Shown piece after piece: positions 33,701-43,890 of a stretch of 64,000 nucleotides of DNA; position 1 is the stretch's first letter, and every line of letters starts with the position of its first letter. Origin of the DNA: Antitrichia curtipendula (taxonomy: Eukaryota > Streptophyta > Bryopsida > Hypnales > Leucodontaceae); assembly GCA_951230915.1 (NCBI GenBank), contig OX579638.1, positions 18,494,696 to 18,558,695 on the forward strand, written 5' to 3'. A program made the translations under genes and the position numbers. The notes beneath the pieces are model-generated. The model did no database searches. It saw only the letters and a list, made by a program, of their open reading frames with translations, and was not told where the DNA came from.

Positions 33701-36700
33701 TAACCATTGAGATGTTGTGGGGTACGAAGTTGATCAAAGATTTTCTTGTCGTGGTGTAGAATCTTCGGAATTTGGTGAAAGGAGGGGATTCTATTCCTGG
33801 ACTACAACGGACACAGCTCCTCATTCAAGCCCTGGTTTTGACCTCAATCCCTCGACTCGTTTCTTCTTTCTTATGAAAAATTGTTGGCCAAGCTTGATTT
33901 CATTTACTTATGCGCTTCTTGTCTTTGTTTTGCACTGGAGAAATCTTTGACTGGTTATATCAATAAAGTTTGAAGCTTTTCTCCGCTTGCAGGCATACGT
34001 CGTCGAGCGACACAAGCTCACGCTACCGAGCGACACAGAGCATATCCTCATGAAAGCGTCATTTCCGTCTTTACAGACTTGCCAAGCTGAGAAGGAGAGC
34101 TCTGCCCCATTTTCTATGGATGTTTTGCATTACACAGTCAAAGTCCTCCGAAAATATTTAACTGGGAATTCAAAGGCTGAAGGTTTACCCCTACCATCAC
34201 TAAACTTCGCATTGGACGTGCTTTCACTTGGGACTCAGTGGAGCGTCAACAGCAATAGTCTTGACGCTGCACTTGCAGGATCCCTGTCCGTGTTGGAGAT
34301 TATATCCTGCAGTCAGGACGGGAGGAAGCATCTTTGGAACGACCCGCGCTGGCAGAAAGGCATGCAGTGGGCTCTCAGTGCTGCCGTCACTACAACAGAT
34401 CCTAGCCCCGTCTCATACACTGCTTTGAGTTCTCTGAAGCACTTTGCAGGGGATTCGGACTACGGCCGGCGGATCATTGATGAAGGCTTCTATCTCTTGC
34501 TACTATTGCTTGTAGTCCCAGGACCAACTATTGACCCTAAAAGTGCAAAATCTACGCTTCCAATTTTGGCTACAGATGTGCTTGGCTCTTTTGTACGAAC
34601 GGAGGGGACCCAGTCTATTTCACTCTCCAATTTACTCCCCAGGTCACTTATGTCTTGCTTGCAAAATGATGAGGGCCTTGGTAAGTTCGTTTCCATGGCA
34701 GGATCGGACGTTCAATCCCCGACAACAATTTGGACTGCTGAGGTGCGGGGCGAGCTTCGTGAGAGGGCCCTGGCGAGGATCATGACTCATAAGGAACAGG
34801 GTGAAGTGCAATGGCTAGAGAGCTACGAGTATGCTTGTCTTCAAAGAGAGTTCGTAATTGGTGGCGTTTTTGTTAAGCATCTTGCGTCTGGAAAATGGGA
34901 GGGAGACGACCTTCCAGATGACACCGAGTTTTTGGATCGCATGATGGAATACCTGGAGAGGGAACGAAATGTCGTTGAGGTTGAGAACGCAACGGAGGGG
35001 TATGAGGACAAGCACGTCATCCTTCCGGAAGGCATGCAAGAGCACCGAGATGAGCTTGAAAAGTTCGTCCTTGTGCTGGTTGCAGTAAAGGAGTGCCTGA
35101 AATTCGCAGTGTCACATGCCAGGAATGATATAATCAAAAGTCTCAGGTTAGAGACTTTCTTTGAAATTGCGTCAGTGGAACAATGTGCACCCAAAGTTTG
35201 GGTTCAGATTATGCACCTTTTCAAGGTTCTGGCTCAGGAGGAGGCATCACAAAACACCATTCTGCAATCAAATCTGCTTGGGATAGTTGGGATATACCTT
35301 TGGGATGCTGTGACTGAGGACAAGGGTAACGAGGTGGTCCTTGCTACTCTCGAAATGCTACATGTTCTGAGTGAGAATATTCCAGCGAATATCCAGGTGA
35401 CCGATTGGTTCTCCAGCAGCGGGGTACTCTTCCCCTTGTTATGCCTCTTTTGTGATGTTGACCTACCGAGTTTGAGAACCGGAATCATGGAGACTGAAAA
35501 GATAAGCTCACATCAGAGGTTACTAGCTGCTTGTATACTTGGTCAGCTTCTGTTGTGTTCAATTGGGGTCAGTCAGCGTGCACATTTTCTTGCAGAGAAT
35601 CCCAAGGATTTAAGGTTGACAACAGCTACTGACGAGCTTATGAATTTGCTTGAGCCGGGGCACAAGGGGGCGAAGCCGCTTGTATTTCGAACATTGGTGT
35701 CACTGATGCCTCTGGAGCTTCTATCTACCCTAGCACATGACCCTGCTGGAGCTTGTGAACTGTACAAGGAGACAGTCTACCTTCCAAGGCTAGTGTGGGA
35801 CGATGAAACACAACATGGTGTCAAGCAGCTGCTTACAGAGGAGGCCATCAAGCTGCAGGGGTTCGTGAAGAACCAGGTGGTAGCAGGACTGGGGTCCTGG
35901 GCTTTGGAGCTAGAAAAACCGGTGTTTACTCGCTGGGCGCTTGCCACTGTTGTAGAGGTCGACAGTAAGCCAGTCTACAGGAATTCAAAAGAAGAAGGAT
36001 ATGTGCCTGAAATGTACTTGGGGGGGTTCTTTGTGGATCAGTTCCTTAGAATACCGGAATTTTTCTTCGGTAAGACCCTGGAGCAACGATTTCTTCGAGA
36101 AGTGAAAAAGGCTATTGTATTAGGCATCTATGCAGAAGATCCCGATTCCCTGAGAAGACTTATACTTTCACTGCTATTGCTCTTCAAAGGGCGACCGTAT
36201 TTGTTAGCTGGCCGATCCTATATTGACATCTTCCTCGCTGTGAGCCGTTATATATGCTGCACTGGGGCTGAAGCTCGTATGCTTTCCCAGCTTGTGATCA
36301 TTCTGACGCACTCCATCGCTAACCATAAAGACATCGTCGACATCATTGTTTCTGAGGATTTGATCCACTCTCTGGTGGACTTTCTCGATTTGGAAGTTCC
36401 CAAGGCGGATGCTGGATTTGCCGGCACTGACCCGAGGTTGTGTAGCCTCATGCTGCTGCTAAGGTTGATCAGACTGAGTTCCCCAACTATTGAGATTACA
36501 TCGAGTGTGCGTGTTGTGCAGAAAATGACTGATACCGTGCTTGATATGGAAGGAAATAATGAAGTTTCGAAAACAGCGCTGGAATGCCTTGCCTTGATGT
36601 GCCATGACAAGCGCAAAGGGAAAGAGGTCATTCGGTTGTTGGAAAGCCTAGTGCCGGCTGATATTAAAGGCTTTTGGGATATTCCAGTAGAGAACATCTG

Positions 36701-36926
36701 GGACGACGTTGCCGATTTTGAGGTTCTGCAGCATTTTCTAGAAAATCAATACCCATGTGCTTGGTGGACCACGGATAGGTCACGTGAACTGTTGGACAGT
36801 GGAGTCTCAGCTGCACCATCCCCTTCCACCTCGACATCTCCCAATGCAAATGGCACCGAGAAGGGTCAAGAGACTTTCAAAGGGAGTGTGTTTGCAAACT
36901 GGGATGCTCAGTTTCCACCCAGCTGA
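22002..36926 (+). CDS. RME-8/DNAJC13/GRV2-like endosomal scaffold protein without a J domain
   Basis: The proposed exons are 22002-22323, 22740-22861, 23129-23287, 23593-23676, 23943-24079, 24536-24758, 24985-25092, 25391-25460, 25828-25952, 26532-26642, 26856-26957, 27176-27256, 27552-27631, 27785-27848, 28279-28434, 28606-28653, 28762-28878, 29135-29246, 29489-29571, 29787-29945, 30456-30632, 30737-31071, 31384-31512, 32113-32281, 32439-32552, 32936-33140, 33366-33472 and 33993-36926. All introns are GT..AG, phases agree throughout, and the product is about 2,210 residues (human DNAJC13 about 2,240, Arabidopsis GRV2 about 2,550). PH-like segments lie at about 1-107, 148-229 and 250-345, and a GYF-like segment at about 926-975. 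IWN-type repeats are VWN (about 692), IWN (about 1151), IWT (about 1479) and VWD (about 1834). Family members act on endosomes in retromer/SNX sorting and recruit Hsc70 through a J domain. That domain is absent here, so Hsc70 recruitment is unlikely (inference). The start is the first ATG after an in-frame stop and fits the family N terminus. I give no symbol because orthology to GRV2 versus a divergent paralogue is open. Confidence 0.88.
22312..22590 (+). repeat. Tandem duplication including the exon 1 donor site
   Basis: An identical 18-base stretch covering the exon 1 / intron 1 junction occurs at 22,312-22,329 and again at 22,501-22,518. A second identical 20-base stretch follows at 22,395-22,414 and 22,571-22,590. 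The duplication is about 180 bases and leaves a second GGTATGT donor inside intron 1. Confidence 0.75.
26031..26248. mobile_element. Small TTAA-bounded MITE in intron 9
   Basis: TTAA lies at 26,027-26,030 and 26,249-26,252. The interior ('AGGAGTTGAAAT.AATCATTTA', 'ATAGAAAT.TGTTTT.GAAAG', 'TTCCGAAGTG') matches the element in intron 25 (32,658-32,861). End repeats are CATAACTGCCCAAATGACC and GGCACTTTGGG, imperfectly inverted. It is wholly intronic and leaves the splice sites of exons 9 and 10 intact. Confidence 0.7.
27970..28186. mobile_element. Small TTAA-bounded MITE in intron 14
   Basis: The ends ACCCTTGAAGGACCAAG and CTTGGTCCTTCACGG are inverted repeats. TTAA is at 27,966-27,969 and 28,187-28,190. 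At about 217 bases it is a short relative of family A and lies within the 430-base intron 14. Confidence 0.65.
30136..30267 (+). other. Frame-neutral candidate cassette exon in intron 20
   Basis: A 132-base open stretch lies between a TATACAG acceptor and a GTGCAA donor. It would add 44 residues (starting 'SLSPWSAHLRVGS') without shifting frame. I left it out of the main model because skipping it gives the better family alignment: 'METLKVIE' joins 'TVVGMLREV', matching 'TRYIIGMLERC' in DNAJC13. It may be a chance frame or an optional exon. Confidence 0.3.
30737..31071 (+). other. Exon 22, GYF-like segment
   Basis: This 335-base exon encodes 'FEMVDYVGSDGVSRLVRI', then 'REMMGKSVQDGSLEAKDGIR'. 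It stands where DNAJC13 and GRV2 carry a GYF_2 domain (WYF...GP...L...G.l...t..W..g...W). Spacing agrees, but the signature aromatic and GP residues are largely lost, so proline-rich ligand binding is doubtful. The segment flows into 'LDQLETLLR', the helix following the domain in relatives. Confidence 0.5.
32658..32861. mobile_element. Small TTAA-bounded MITE in intron 25
   Basis: The left end is TTAACCTAAGTGCCCGAATGG and the right end GGGCACTTGGGACTTAAGTTAA. This gives inverted ends around TAAGTGCCC and TTAA on both sides. The interior matches the intron 9 element along its length. Exon 26 splicing (acceptor at 32,934-32,935) is not touched. Confidence 0.7.
33473..33992 (+). other. Intron 27, the site where the J domain is missing
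   Basis: Exon 27 ends with 'RFPEYPIRDPDGFLSSLML', which aligns with 'RFPDWPIKDPVKLLKDTLD' of DNAJC13, the segment directly before the J domain. Exon 28 starts 'AYVVERHKLTLPS' and soon reaches 'FSMDVLHYTVKVLRKYL', which fits the armadillo-like region well after the J domain. Neither the exons nor any reading frame of this 520-base intron holds an HPD triad. Confidence 0.75.
33563..33661 (+). other. Candidate degenerate J-domain exon
   Basis: A 99-base open stretch has a good acceptor (TATGAATTTCAG before it) and donor (AGA/GTATAT after it). Both junctions are phase 0, so it can be spliced in without breaking the frame, adding 33 residues. It contains 'QFRK', comparable to the helix II 'QYRK' of GRV2. 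At the junction with exon 28, 'RFMKR' + 'AY' resembles the helix III 'KF..VQKAY'. The HPD position reads SRN or similar, and helix I is absent. It could be an included exon or a fossil; only transcripts can decide. Confidence 0.4.
33993..36926 (+). other. Terminal 2.9 kb exon of the RME-8-like gene
   Basis: One uninterrupted frame of 977 codons plus TGA (36,924-36,926) carries the C-terminal armadillo-like half. It includes the third and fourth IWN-type repeats ('SPTTIWTAEVRGELRERA', 'LPRLVWDDETQHGVKQLL'). Each is followed by the family's GG-[VF]-F block ('EFVIGGVFVKHL' and 'EMYLGGFFVDQFL'). The tail is Pro/Ser/Thr-rich ('APSPSTSTSPNANG') and ends 'FANWDAQFPPS'. Family members often end with a basic 'KDQKHDLF' motif, which I do not find. 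Confidence 0.85.
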
Positions 36927-38640
36927 GGAGGATTAAGGCGAAGAGGTAATCGTATTCAACATAGTTTTCTCCACTTCGAAATGGATTCTTAATTAAATTA
37001 CACTGTTTGGTGAACGTATAAAACCCACTCCCCATGACTCATAAGGAATCTCTATGACCGCAGTGATCATGGCTTATAAGGTCTCCCTCTGTATGGTTAC
37101 TATGGCCCTAGGCAGACATCATGAATCAGGGAGAACATTTTCTTTATTTTGTGGTCTAGAATATCTTGAATTGGGCTAAGTTGACTGGAAATCCTTGTCA
37201 TCAGGTCTTGGGCACACCTGATGGCTTGTGTTTTGCAAAAATTAGGCGCCACATGCATGTTCATATTTGCAGATGCCTTTCTATTAGAACACGGGAATCT
37301 TGTTCTAATAGTTTCTACTTGAGTGTTTTTCTCTCTGAAGTCTAACGACTGTTGTGATTGAAATTCAGAATCGAAGGCGTGGAGTTCGCATAAGGGTGCT
37401 CATTCAGTAACCTTTTTAAATCAGTACAAGTATACATCCGCAAGTGGAAGATCTCACTTGACTTATTGGCAAGCAAAATCCTGCCAAATTCGTTCTAGGC
37501 GCTGCAACCGAAGGTGACTGATGATTCTTGCCTTCCTGTAAGCCTTTCAGTTTCCACCTTTGTATAGGTTTTTAATATTCTGTATGTACACATCAAACGT
37601 AGATTAGGATTCAGTCACGAACGGAGTGTAAAGAGCCAGAGGAGTCAGTAAGGTAACTCGCATAAATTGTAGCACAGTAAAGTTAGACTAGTGTCTGTAG
37701 GATACCAACTAGTAAGTGGAGAAAACACTACCACTGGTGCAAAATTTGCACCTCATGGATGACTTGGGAGTAACAGTAATTGTCACGCCATGGCTGAAAC
37801 TATGTACACTATCATTTAGAGATTCTTGCAAACCAGATCTGTTGAACCCAGTATTACAAGAGTAATAAGAGAAGGATTTTCCCAGTTTCTGACAGTCATT
37901 GAGTCTTCAAATTGCGATTTTGTTTGTGAAGATTAGTGTCCTCCAGAGTAGATAGGCTACTGTTTCTGCTTCTAAATAAACCATTGGAACTGTTATCTCT
38001 TCCCACCTCACTGTGTCCAACCGTGTTGTGGGCCATATTGTCCTTGCTATGGCCTTTTATTTGAAAGCTCTGAACCTCGGGCTGCGTGCATAGTCGAGCC
38101 TTGAGAGAATGAGTGTGTTTTTCCTCTATCTTGCGATGCCAACTGTCGACTGGAGCACTGACAATTGGCACTTAATGCAGTATGTTCCAGCTGCAAGGGA
38201 ATCCATTGCATGATAGACAATGAGTTTTCACTGTAGCACTTCCCAAGTTCCCAAACGTGTTGCCTTGTAGAATCTTGGCATCTTACTGTCAACAGGGCCA
38301 TGATGTGTGTGTCTGTATTTGGCATCTCCTAGCAGCAGGGACGCATGTGCAACCCCACCTCTGTTGTTTCTACTAAACAGTACATTGCCTGCCTGTCTTG
38401 GACTCAATTTTTTAATTCTTTTCAGAGAAGTTGGGCTTGGAATGGACTCACAGAACAGATTGTGGGCGTATTGCCTGGCAAAAGTGTTGGAGGAGGAGGA
38501 ACCACAAATACCCCCACCACCCAAGCTGAAGTGTTCAGTTGGTACAATTTGATCACAAATGGGGTCAAATTAAACCTATCTGCTTTGGGGATGAGATGAA
38601 CCTGTAAGTGGATCAAAAATCGCCCCAGCAGCTTATAACC
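36927..38640 (+). other. Likely 3' untranslated and downstream region
   Basis: Base composition stays gene-like until about 38,600, without recognisable coding sequence. An AATTAAA-type signal lies near 36,990 and further candidates lie near 37,560-37,600 and 37,862 (AGTAATAAGAG). A perfect 11-base inverted repeat (CTATTAGAACA / TGTTCTAATAG) with a 9-base loop is at 37,281-37,311. The true end of the transcript cannot be fixed. Confidence 0.45.
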
Positions 38641-38739
38641 TTATGTTGCGAGAGTTCCGCCCTTGGTCTCGTAGCCATCATCTCCAAGTGTTGTTGTATG
38701 GGTTTCTTTTTTGCCATTGAAATGAACTTCAATGTGTGC

Positions 38740-38762
38740 CTAAATAAATAAATAAATAAATA
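38740..38762. repeat. (AAAT)n microsatellite
   Basis: About five tandem AAAT units mark the start of the AT-rich downstream block. Confidence 0.85.
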
Positions 38763-39277
38763 ATCTCTTCTTCTTGTGGCTCTACAAAGAGAGTAATAAA
38801 CCAATCTTCTATATGAGAGCATGGTTTGATTCATTTGGAGAAGGACATTATATAATTGGGTCCGTTGAATCAAATTCCTCCTAAGAATTTAATAACATAA
38901 GTAAAAATTTAACAACATAAGATCTTGATAACATAAGATCTTGATGATTAATCATTTCTCAAATGCCTCGTTTCCGGTCAATGCATTATAACACACTAAC
39001 TTTGGGGTGCCATAGGGACAACTTGCTTGAACATGCATGGCACTTTTCAATTCATTCATTACCATGAGATATGATAATATAAGATTGAGAATATCAAGGT
39101 TAAAGTTTGACACAATACCTAATTTTTGCAATAGAATCCTCATATTTTTGCCCATATCATTTTCCACGACGATAGGAGGTTCATAAACCAATCAGGTCCT
39201 AAATAGGGGATGCATTTTAGGAATGAATGACATGTTCCTTGAAATATCTATTACAAACATTGATGAGTTAGATAGGC
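38763..39277. other. AT-rich spacer; no gene seen
   Basis: Contains a short local duplication at about 38,890-38,945 ('ACATAAGATCTTGAT' twice). The 79-codon minus-strand frame at 38,952-39,191 is unrecognised. Confidence 0.45.
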
Positions 39278-39281
39278 TTAA

Positions 39282-40227
39282 CCCTTAAAGGTTTTTGACT
39301 ATGTTTTCACAAAAACCGCTCCCAAACTGCCATTTCTAGTACAAGTACCAAATTTTGGAAAAAAAACATTTTTGGACACATGTAACCGTATGATCTTGTA
39401 ATAAACTAGTTTGAGAAGATGTGGAAAAAATTTCAGAAATTTCCACCGTGTAGATTGCAAGATATTAGCATTTGAAGTGACAAAACCCCTTTTTTTGTCA
39501 CTGCGAAAAACCGGGCAGCTGCACTTCACATGGTCACATTTGTATGAAAAAATGTCCAAAATGGTGGTAACTCTTTGGATTCATTCTTCAAAGCAAGTTA
39601 GCTACATGCTTGAAAATTTTCAGATCATTTGGAATTGTACAATATATAGGAAAAAAAATAGTAAGTAGAAAGAAGTAGAAAATGATTCAAAACACTAAAT
39701 TGTTAAGGATTTAATTATGGAATTGAAAAATGCCAATCCAAACGATTGTAATGTTGTAATAAACAATCTACACCTTGTGCTTATATTTTTTTCCAAAAAT
39801 ATTGAAAATTGAGTTAAATAAAGGACTTCAAAGTTTATTTTAGAGTAGAGATTCCATAACTACCCGCAAACTACCCACAACTAAAATTCCTCATAACTTT
39901 CATCTCATAAATCAAAGTGGAATGATTCAAAGCTTTCCTTGTGCACATAAATCTAGAGAACCAATTTCAAATTTTTATTTCTCTAGAAAATGATTTTTAA
40001 AGAAGTTTTTTTTGCTGCCTGGGCTGCCCGCCGAACAATGAAAACTACATATCATACCATAACTTTTTAACCATGTGGTCAAAAGCTGTGAAAATTGTTG
40101 GTCCCTAAAGCTACTCCTCGGGCACATCTTGTGTGAAAATTTCAAAGAAAAAAAATAAAAATTCCATTCGTGGTGAGCTGCCCCAAAACGCTATGTTGTC
40201 AAAAAACGGTGTTTGGTCCTTTAGGGG
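39282..40227. mobile_element. Family A element, complete (plus orientation)
   Basis: TTAA at 39,278-39,281 and 40,228-40,231 encloses ends CCCTTAAAGG... and ...GGTCCTTTAGGGG. The element is 946 bases, AT-rich, with many 'taacttttt' and 'aaattt' motifs. Frames in it are short, so it is non-autonomous. It is closely similar, in reverse, to 52,605-53,546. The target and end pattern match piggyBac-type elements, but no DDD transposase was found, so the assignment is by ends only. Confidence 0.8.
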
Positions 40228-40239
40228 TTAAGGGACGGT

Positions 40240-40720
40240 TTATGGACCTCCTACCTTGTGAACTCCATTTATTTAAAGGATTCAAATACTCATGCCTAAT
40301 AATCTTATGATCATGATCAGTCAAAACATAAGCTTACATCTCATTCTCCTAAAAGTTGTCTACTAGAGATAGTAGACATTTGATTCTTAATTACAAGAGG
40401 ACACCAATTGCATTTGGGCATTTAGAACCGCCCACCCAAAATTGTACACAATTTGTACATATTGTTTTTTCATAGCCTTCATTGATGTACAAATTGTGTA
40501 CATGTAGGGGGTGGGCGGCAGTGCTGGAGCCCTATGCCAATTCAACTTCAAATTTTCCATAACTAATTCCAGAAAGCTCCAAAAAATATGAAACGACTTG
40601 GATTAGATGCCAATTCCACTTCTCTTCCAAAAAAATTTAATGAAAAATAATTCAAGAAGTTTCACCTCCCCAAAATTCAATTCCAGCCCTTAAGTTGGTC
40701 AACTTATGGACCTACTGCCT
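40240..40720. mobile_element. Family C MITE, partly rearranged
   Basis: The right end AACTTATGGACCTACTGCCT before TA matches family C. The interior shares 'CCATAACTAATTCCAGAAAGC', 'AAATATGAAACGACTTGG' and 'GATGCCAATTCCACTT' with 47,751-48,071 and 58,997-59,280. It also has an inner hairpin: 'ATTGTACACAATTTGTACAT' near 40,440 and 'GTACAAATTGTGTACATG' near 40,485. The left end is rearranged. Confidence 0.6.
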
Positions 40721-41197
40721 TATATGTCTTCTTTGTGTTGTATTTTTATCTACGTCTTTGCTGACCATATACTGTGCGGGTGCTCCCATTGGGTTTCATT
40801 ACTCTTTTTTTTCTTTGTTTTTTCTTGTCCAATATGATAAAATAATGCGGGTCTCATTCCATTATGTTTACTTTGCACCCATTCCCTGCACCACCTCATT
40901 GCTCTGAGCTCTGGATAATGTCATCACACAGGTAATGTCTTCTATTTCACTCAAGCACCTGCAGATGCCTTGCGTATTATGTTCCCAACAATCCAAAAGG
41001 ACGTGGAAGAGGCGGAAGAGACAGAAGATTAGAGGCGAGGCACGGAACAACAAGCTCAGAAAAAAAGAAACTCCAAATTATCATGCAATCAGCGGAATTT
41101 GAGTTAGTTAACCCTCGACGAAACCCTGGAACAACGCCAGGCTGGTCACCATGAAAAATCATCCTTTTGTGGGGGACCATGTGAATCATTTGCTTAA

Positions 41198-41424
41198 CCC
41201 TAGAATGGCCCTTGGGGTCCCTCTATACGACCCATATTTAGCCTTATAATTCTTCAATTGTGATTTACTATAAATACAAATTGTGATACATTGTTATTTA
41301 CATACTATCATAATGATTAATTTACATTATACTAAACAGTATTTGGTCAATGTTTTTTTGGTCAAATATCACCGTATTCATAATATGCTATACGGCTGCA
41401 AAGAGCTTTTAGGCCCTTCTAGGG
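41198..41424. mobile_element. Short TTAA MITE with CCCTAGAA ends
   Basis: TTAA at 41,194-41,197 and 41,425-41,428 flanks CCCTAGAATGGCCC... and ...GGCCCTTCTAGGG. At 227 bases it has no coding capacity. The CCCTAGAA end is the same octamer that begins the ends of classical piggyBac. Confidence 0.75.
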
Positions 41425-41428
41425 TTAA

Positions 41429-43770
41429 AAAATACCAAGAGCATTCATTGGAGGTCAAACTACTTAACGAGTCTTCCCTTTTTCGCACAAAAATTCAAGG
41501 ATGAACATCTACACTTTTGTCTTGCGTAGAACGGATTTTTGTCATCTATTGGACACTTTTAGATTGGCGCGTTGTTACAAGGTTAAAGAGTTGGGAAGCC
41601 AATTGTATTTGCAAAATGGAATTTTTTGTGTATTTGACATAGAAGGTGCATGAATTGAGGTATTCACGGGAAATAGAGTAGTGACAACATTTTATTCGAT
41701 CTTGTTGAGTTGAATCCAATGACACGTGACACTCCCAATTTGAATTCTTATTGCACCTCTTACATGTCTAAGAAGATATGAAATGGTCATGTATTTCTAT
41801 TGTATGGTGTCGCATTTGAGCACAATAAGGCTTAGATGCTAAAATAGCACCCCAATGAAAGATTGAGTTATCAATCTAATGGTACATGTCTTCCCATATT
41901 TTTAGTACATACTTCATGTTCCAAAAATCAAATATGGGATCACATATATGGTATCAACCCTTTTAAGAATTAACCAACAAATATAAGAGCTAACCTTGTA
42001 AAAGATTGCATGGTACACTTCAATCAAATATTTGTAGCCTTAGACCTTAAAATTTTAATCACATTTTTTTCTTGACCATACCATGCAATGGAGAATGTTG
42101 TGGAGAGTTCAATAGTATTTGGATGGATGAAAATTAAAGAATATGAAGGTGAGTTTTGTATGGCATCTAAACAATATCGATGGAATCAACCAAATTCCTT
42201 TGAGTGGACATCCCAAGTACAAGCTTTATCACTTGCTAAGCCTCATCATCACCTTCACAATATGCTAGAAAGGGTTGTGGAAAGTTCAACAATACCTCGG
42301 TGACCACAAAATAGTAGGATGCCTGAAGGTGAATTATAATTGTCGTAAACAACCGGAGTCTACCCCTAACAAGAGGCATGTAGTTATTGAGTTGAATTCA
42401 CAACCCAATGGATTCAATTGTAGACCCTCGAAAGAAGAAACTCTTAATGCACGTCAATCCCACTCCACTACTACAAACTTCAGCCGCATAAACTAAGGAG
42501 AAGACAACACACAACATGGCCCATATGACATTCAAACTTGACTACTACAATAGTGGATCTTCTTGTAGTCATTTTTTTCTGTTCTATGCAGCCCAAGTTT
42601 CCACTAGCACCGAAGGACCAAAGTTATTTTGCGCTTCTCTCGCAACCCCAACACCCAAGGGATAACAATGCCGACAACGAGTTTGGTTGATTAGGCACCC
42701 ACGTACCAATTCCATCGTTTTGCAACCCTGCTTTGCCGACAATGCCCTCGTGTTCAGATCCACGTCCGTCGTCGTCGGGGCTGCCCACGACACCTGCGTC
42801 CCCAACTCCTTGAGTCAGATGGCAACAGAGGCTTTGCTCGCTGGCCATGTCGTCATGGAGTCAGGATATCATGCCTGCGTTTCACACCGCGGCAGTCTGT
42901 GTGCAATTTGTATCAGTTTCCAGTTTGGGGCTTTTGGGGGGTAAGTGAATTGAATTGTGTTTGAAGTTGCCATTAACTTGCTGCAAACGCATCCTATTAC
43001 GGAACAGAAAAAAAACACGTACCCCTAACATAGGAACAGTAAAGGACAGGAATAAAATGGTACCGAGTTAACAGAGCATAAATTATATGTATTGGCTAAC
43101 TGATCCGGCAGGAACCCACTGAAGCCTATTTAACTTAGTCTGCGCTTAATTATCCATCCTGTAGCAATCTTGCCATGATGTGCCATTGACATGATGTCAT
43201 GATCAGCTTCGCATTAACTTAATCAGCATAATAAAATCATGGCCATGGTACTTCAACGGTACTTATGTAGGAATTGGAGTTGCAAGAGGAATGTGGGGAT
43301 TGGAATTAATGAAGCTCGTTCCATGTGTAGCTTGGGTTCGAGAAACAAGGTAGGACTGTAGGAGGCTCAAAAAACCCACACATCTCAAGGCTGGTCTGCC
43401 TTTTTGCATTTATTTCATTCGATGGGAATTTTTTTTACAAAAGGGAAATAGATGTGGAATGTAACACAAGTGGTTTCACATTTTTCGAAGCATTACTGAA
43501 TTACTCATGAATTTTCAAACAAGTTTTTGTCGTAGGCACCTATTTATAACCCTAGGTTCCTCTAAATTGTTCACTTGCAACTTGTAAAGAGAAATGGGGA
43601 AAGCCTCCTAGGTTAGACCGGCCTCTTGAGCCAGATTGATTGTTTTTCTCCTCTCTGTGTTTTTTAATACTATGGTCACCGTTCCTTTGAGAAAAAAAAA
43701 AAAGAAAAAAGAGAGAAATGGGAAAGCAAGGAGAATGATTGGACTCTTACAAGAAATAATTCTTTTTTAC
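41429..43770. other. Intergenic with unassigned fragments
   Basis: Block 41,430-41,530 resembles 9,430-9,545. Frames at 42,088-42,303 and 42,275-42,496 share an internal motif ('TGTGGAGAGTTCAATA' / 'TGTGGAAAGTTCAACA') but no known domain. A patch at 42,590-42,900 is clearly richer in GC than its surroundings. No complete gene is supported. Confidence 0.4.
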
Positions 43771-43890
43771 TCGATCCATTCGATGACTATAGAGGTCAGT
43801 TTACCCCATACAGTTCCATGCCTATGTTTCTCGATCCATTCAATGAATATAGAGATCAATTTAATCCCGACAGTTCCATGACTATGTTTT
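43771..43890. repeat. Two-copy 60-base tandem repeat
   Basis: Units starting TCGATCCATTC at 43,771 and 43,831 are about 85% identical by eye and end ACAGTTCCATG..TATGTTT. The second unit runs into the family A copy that follows. Confidence 0.75.

Noticed and set aside
34490..36849. Minus-strand open frames opposite the terminal exon (for example 36,248-36,697)
   Set aside because: They are shadows of the 977-codon plus-strand exon and resemble no protein family.
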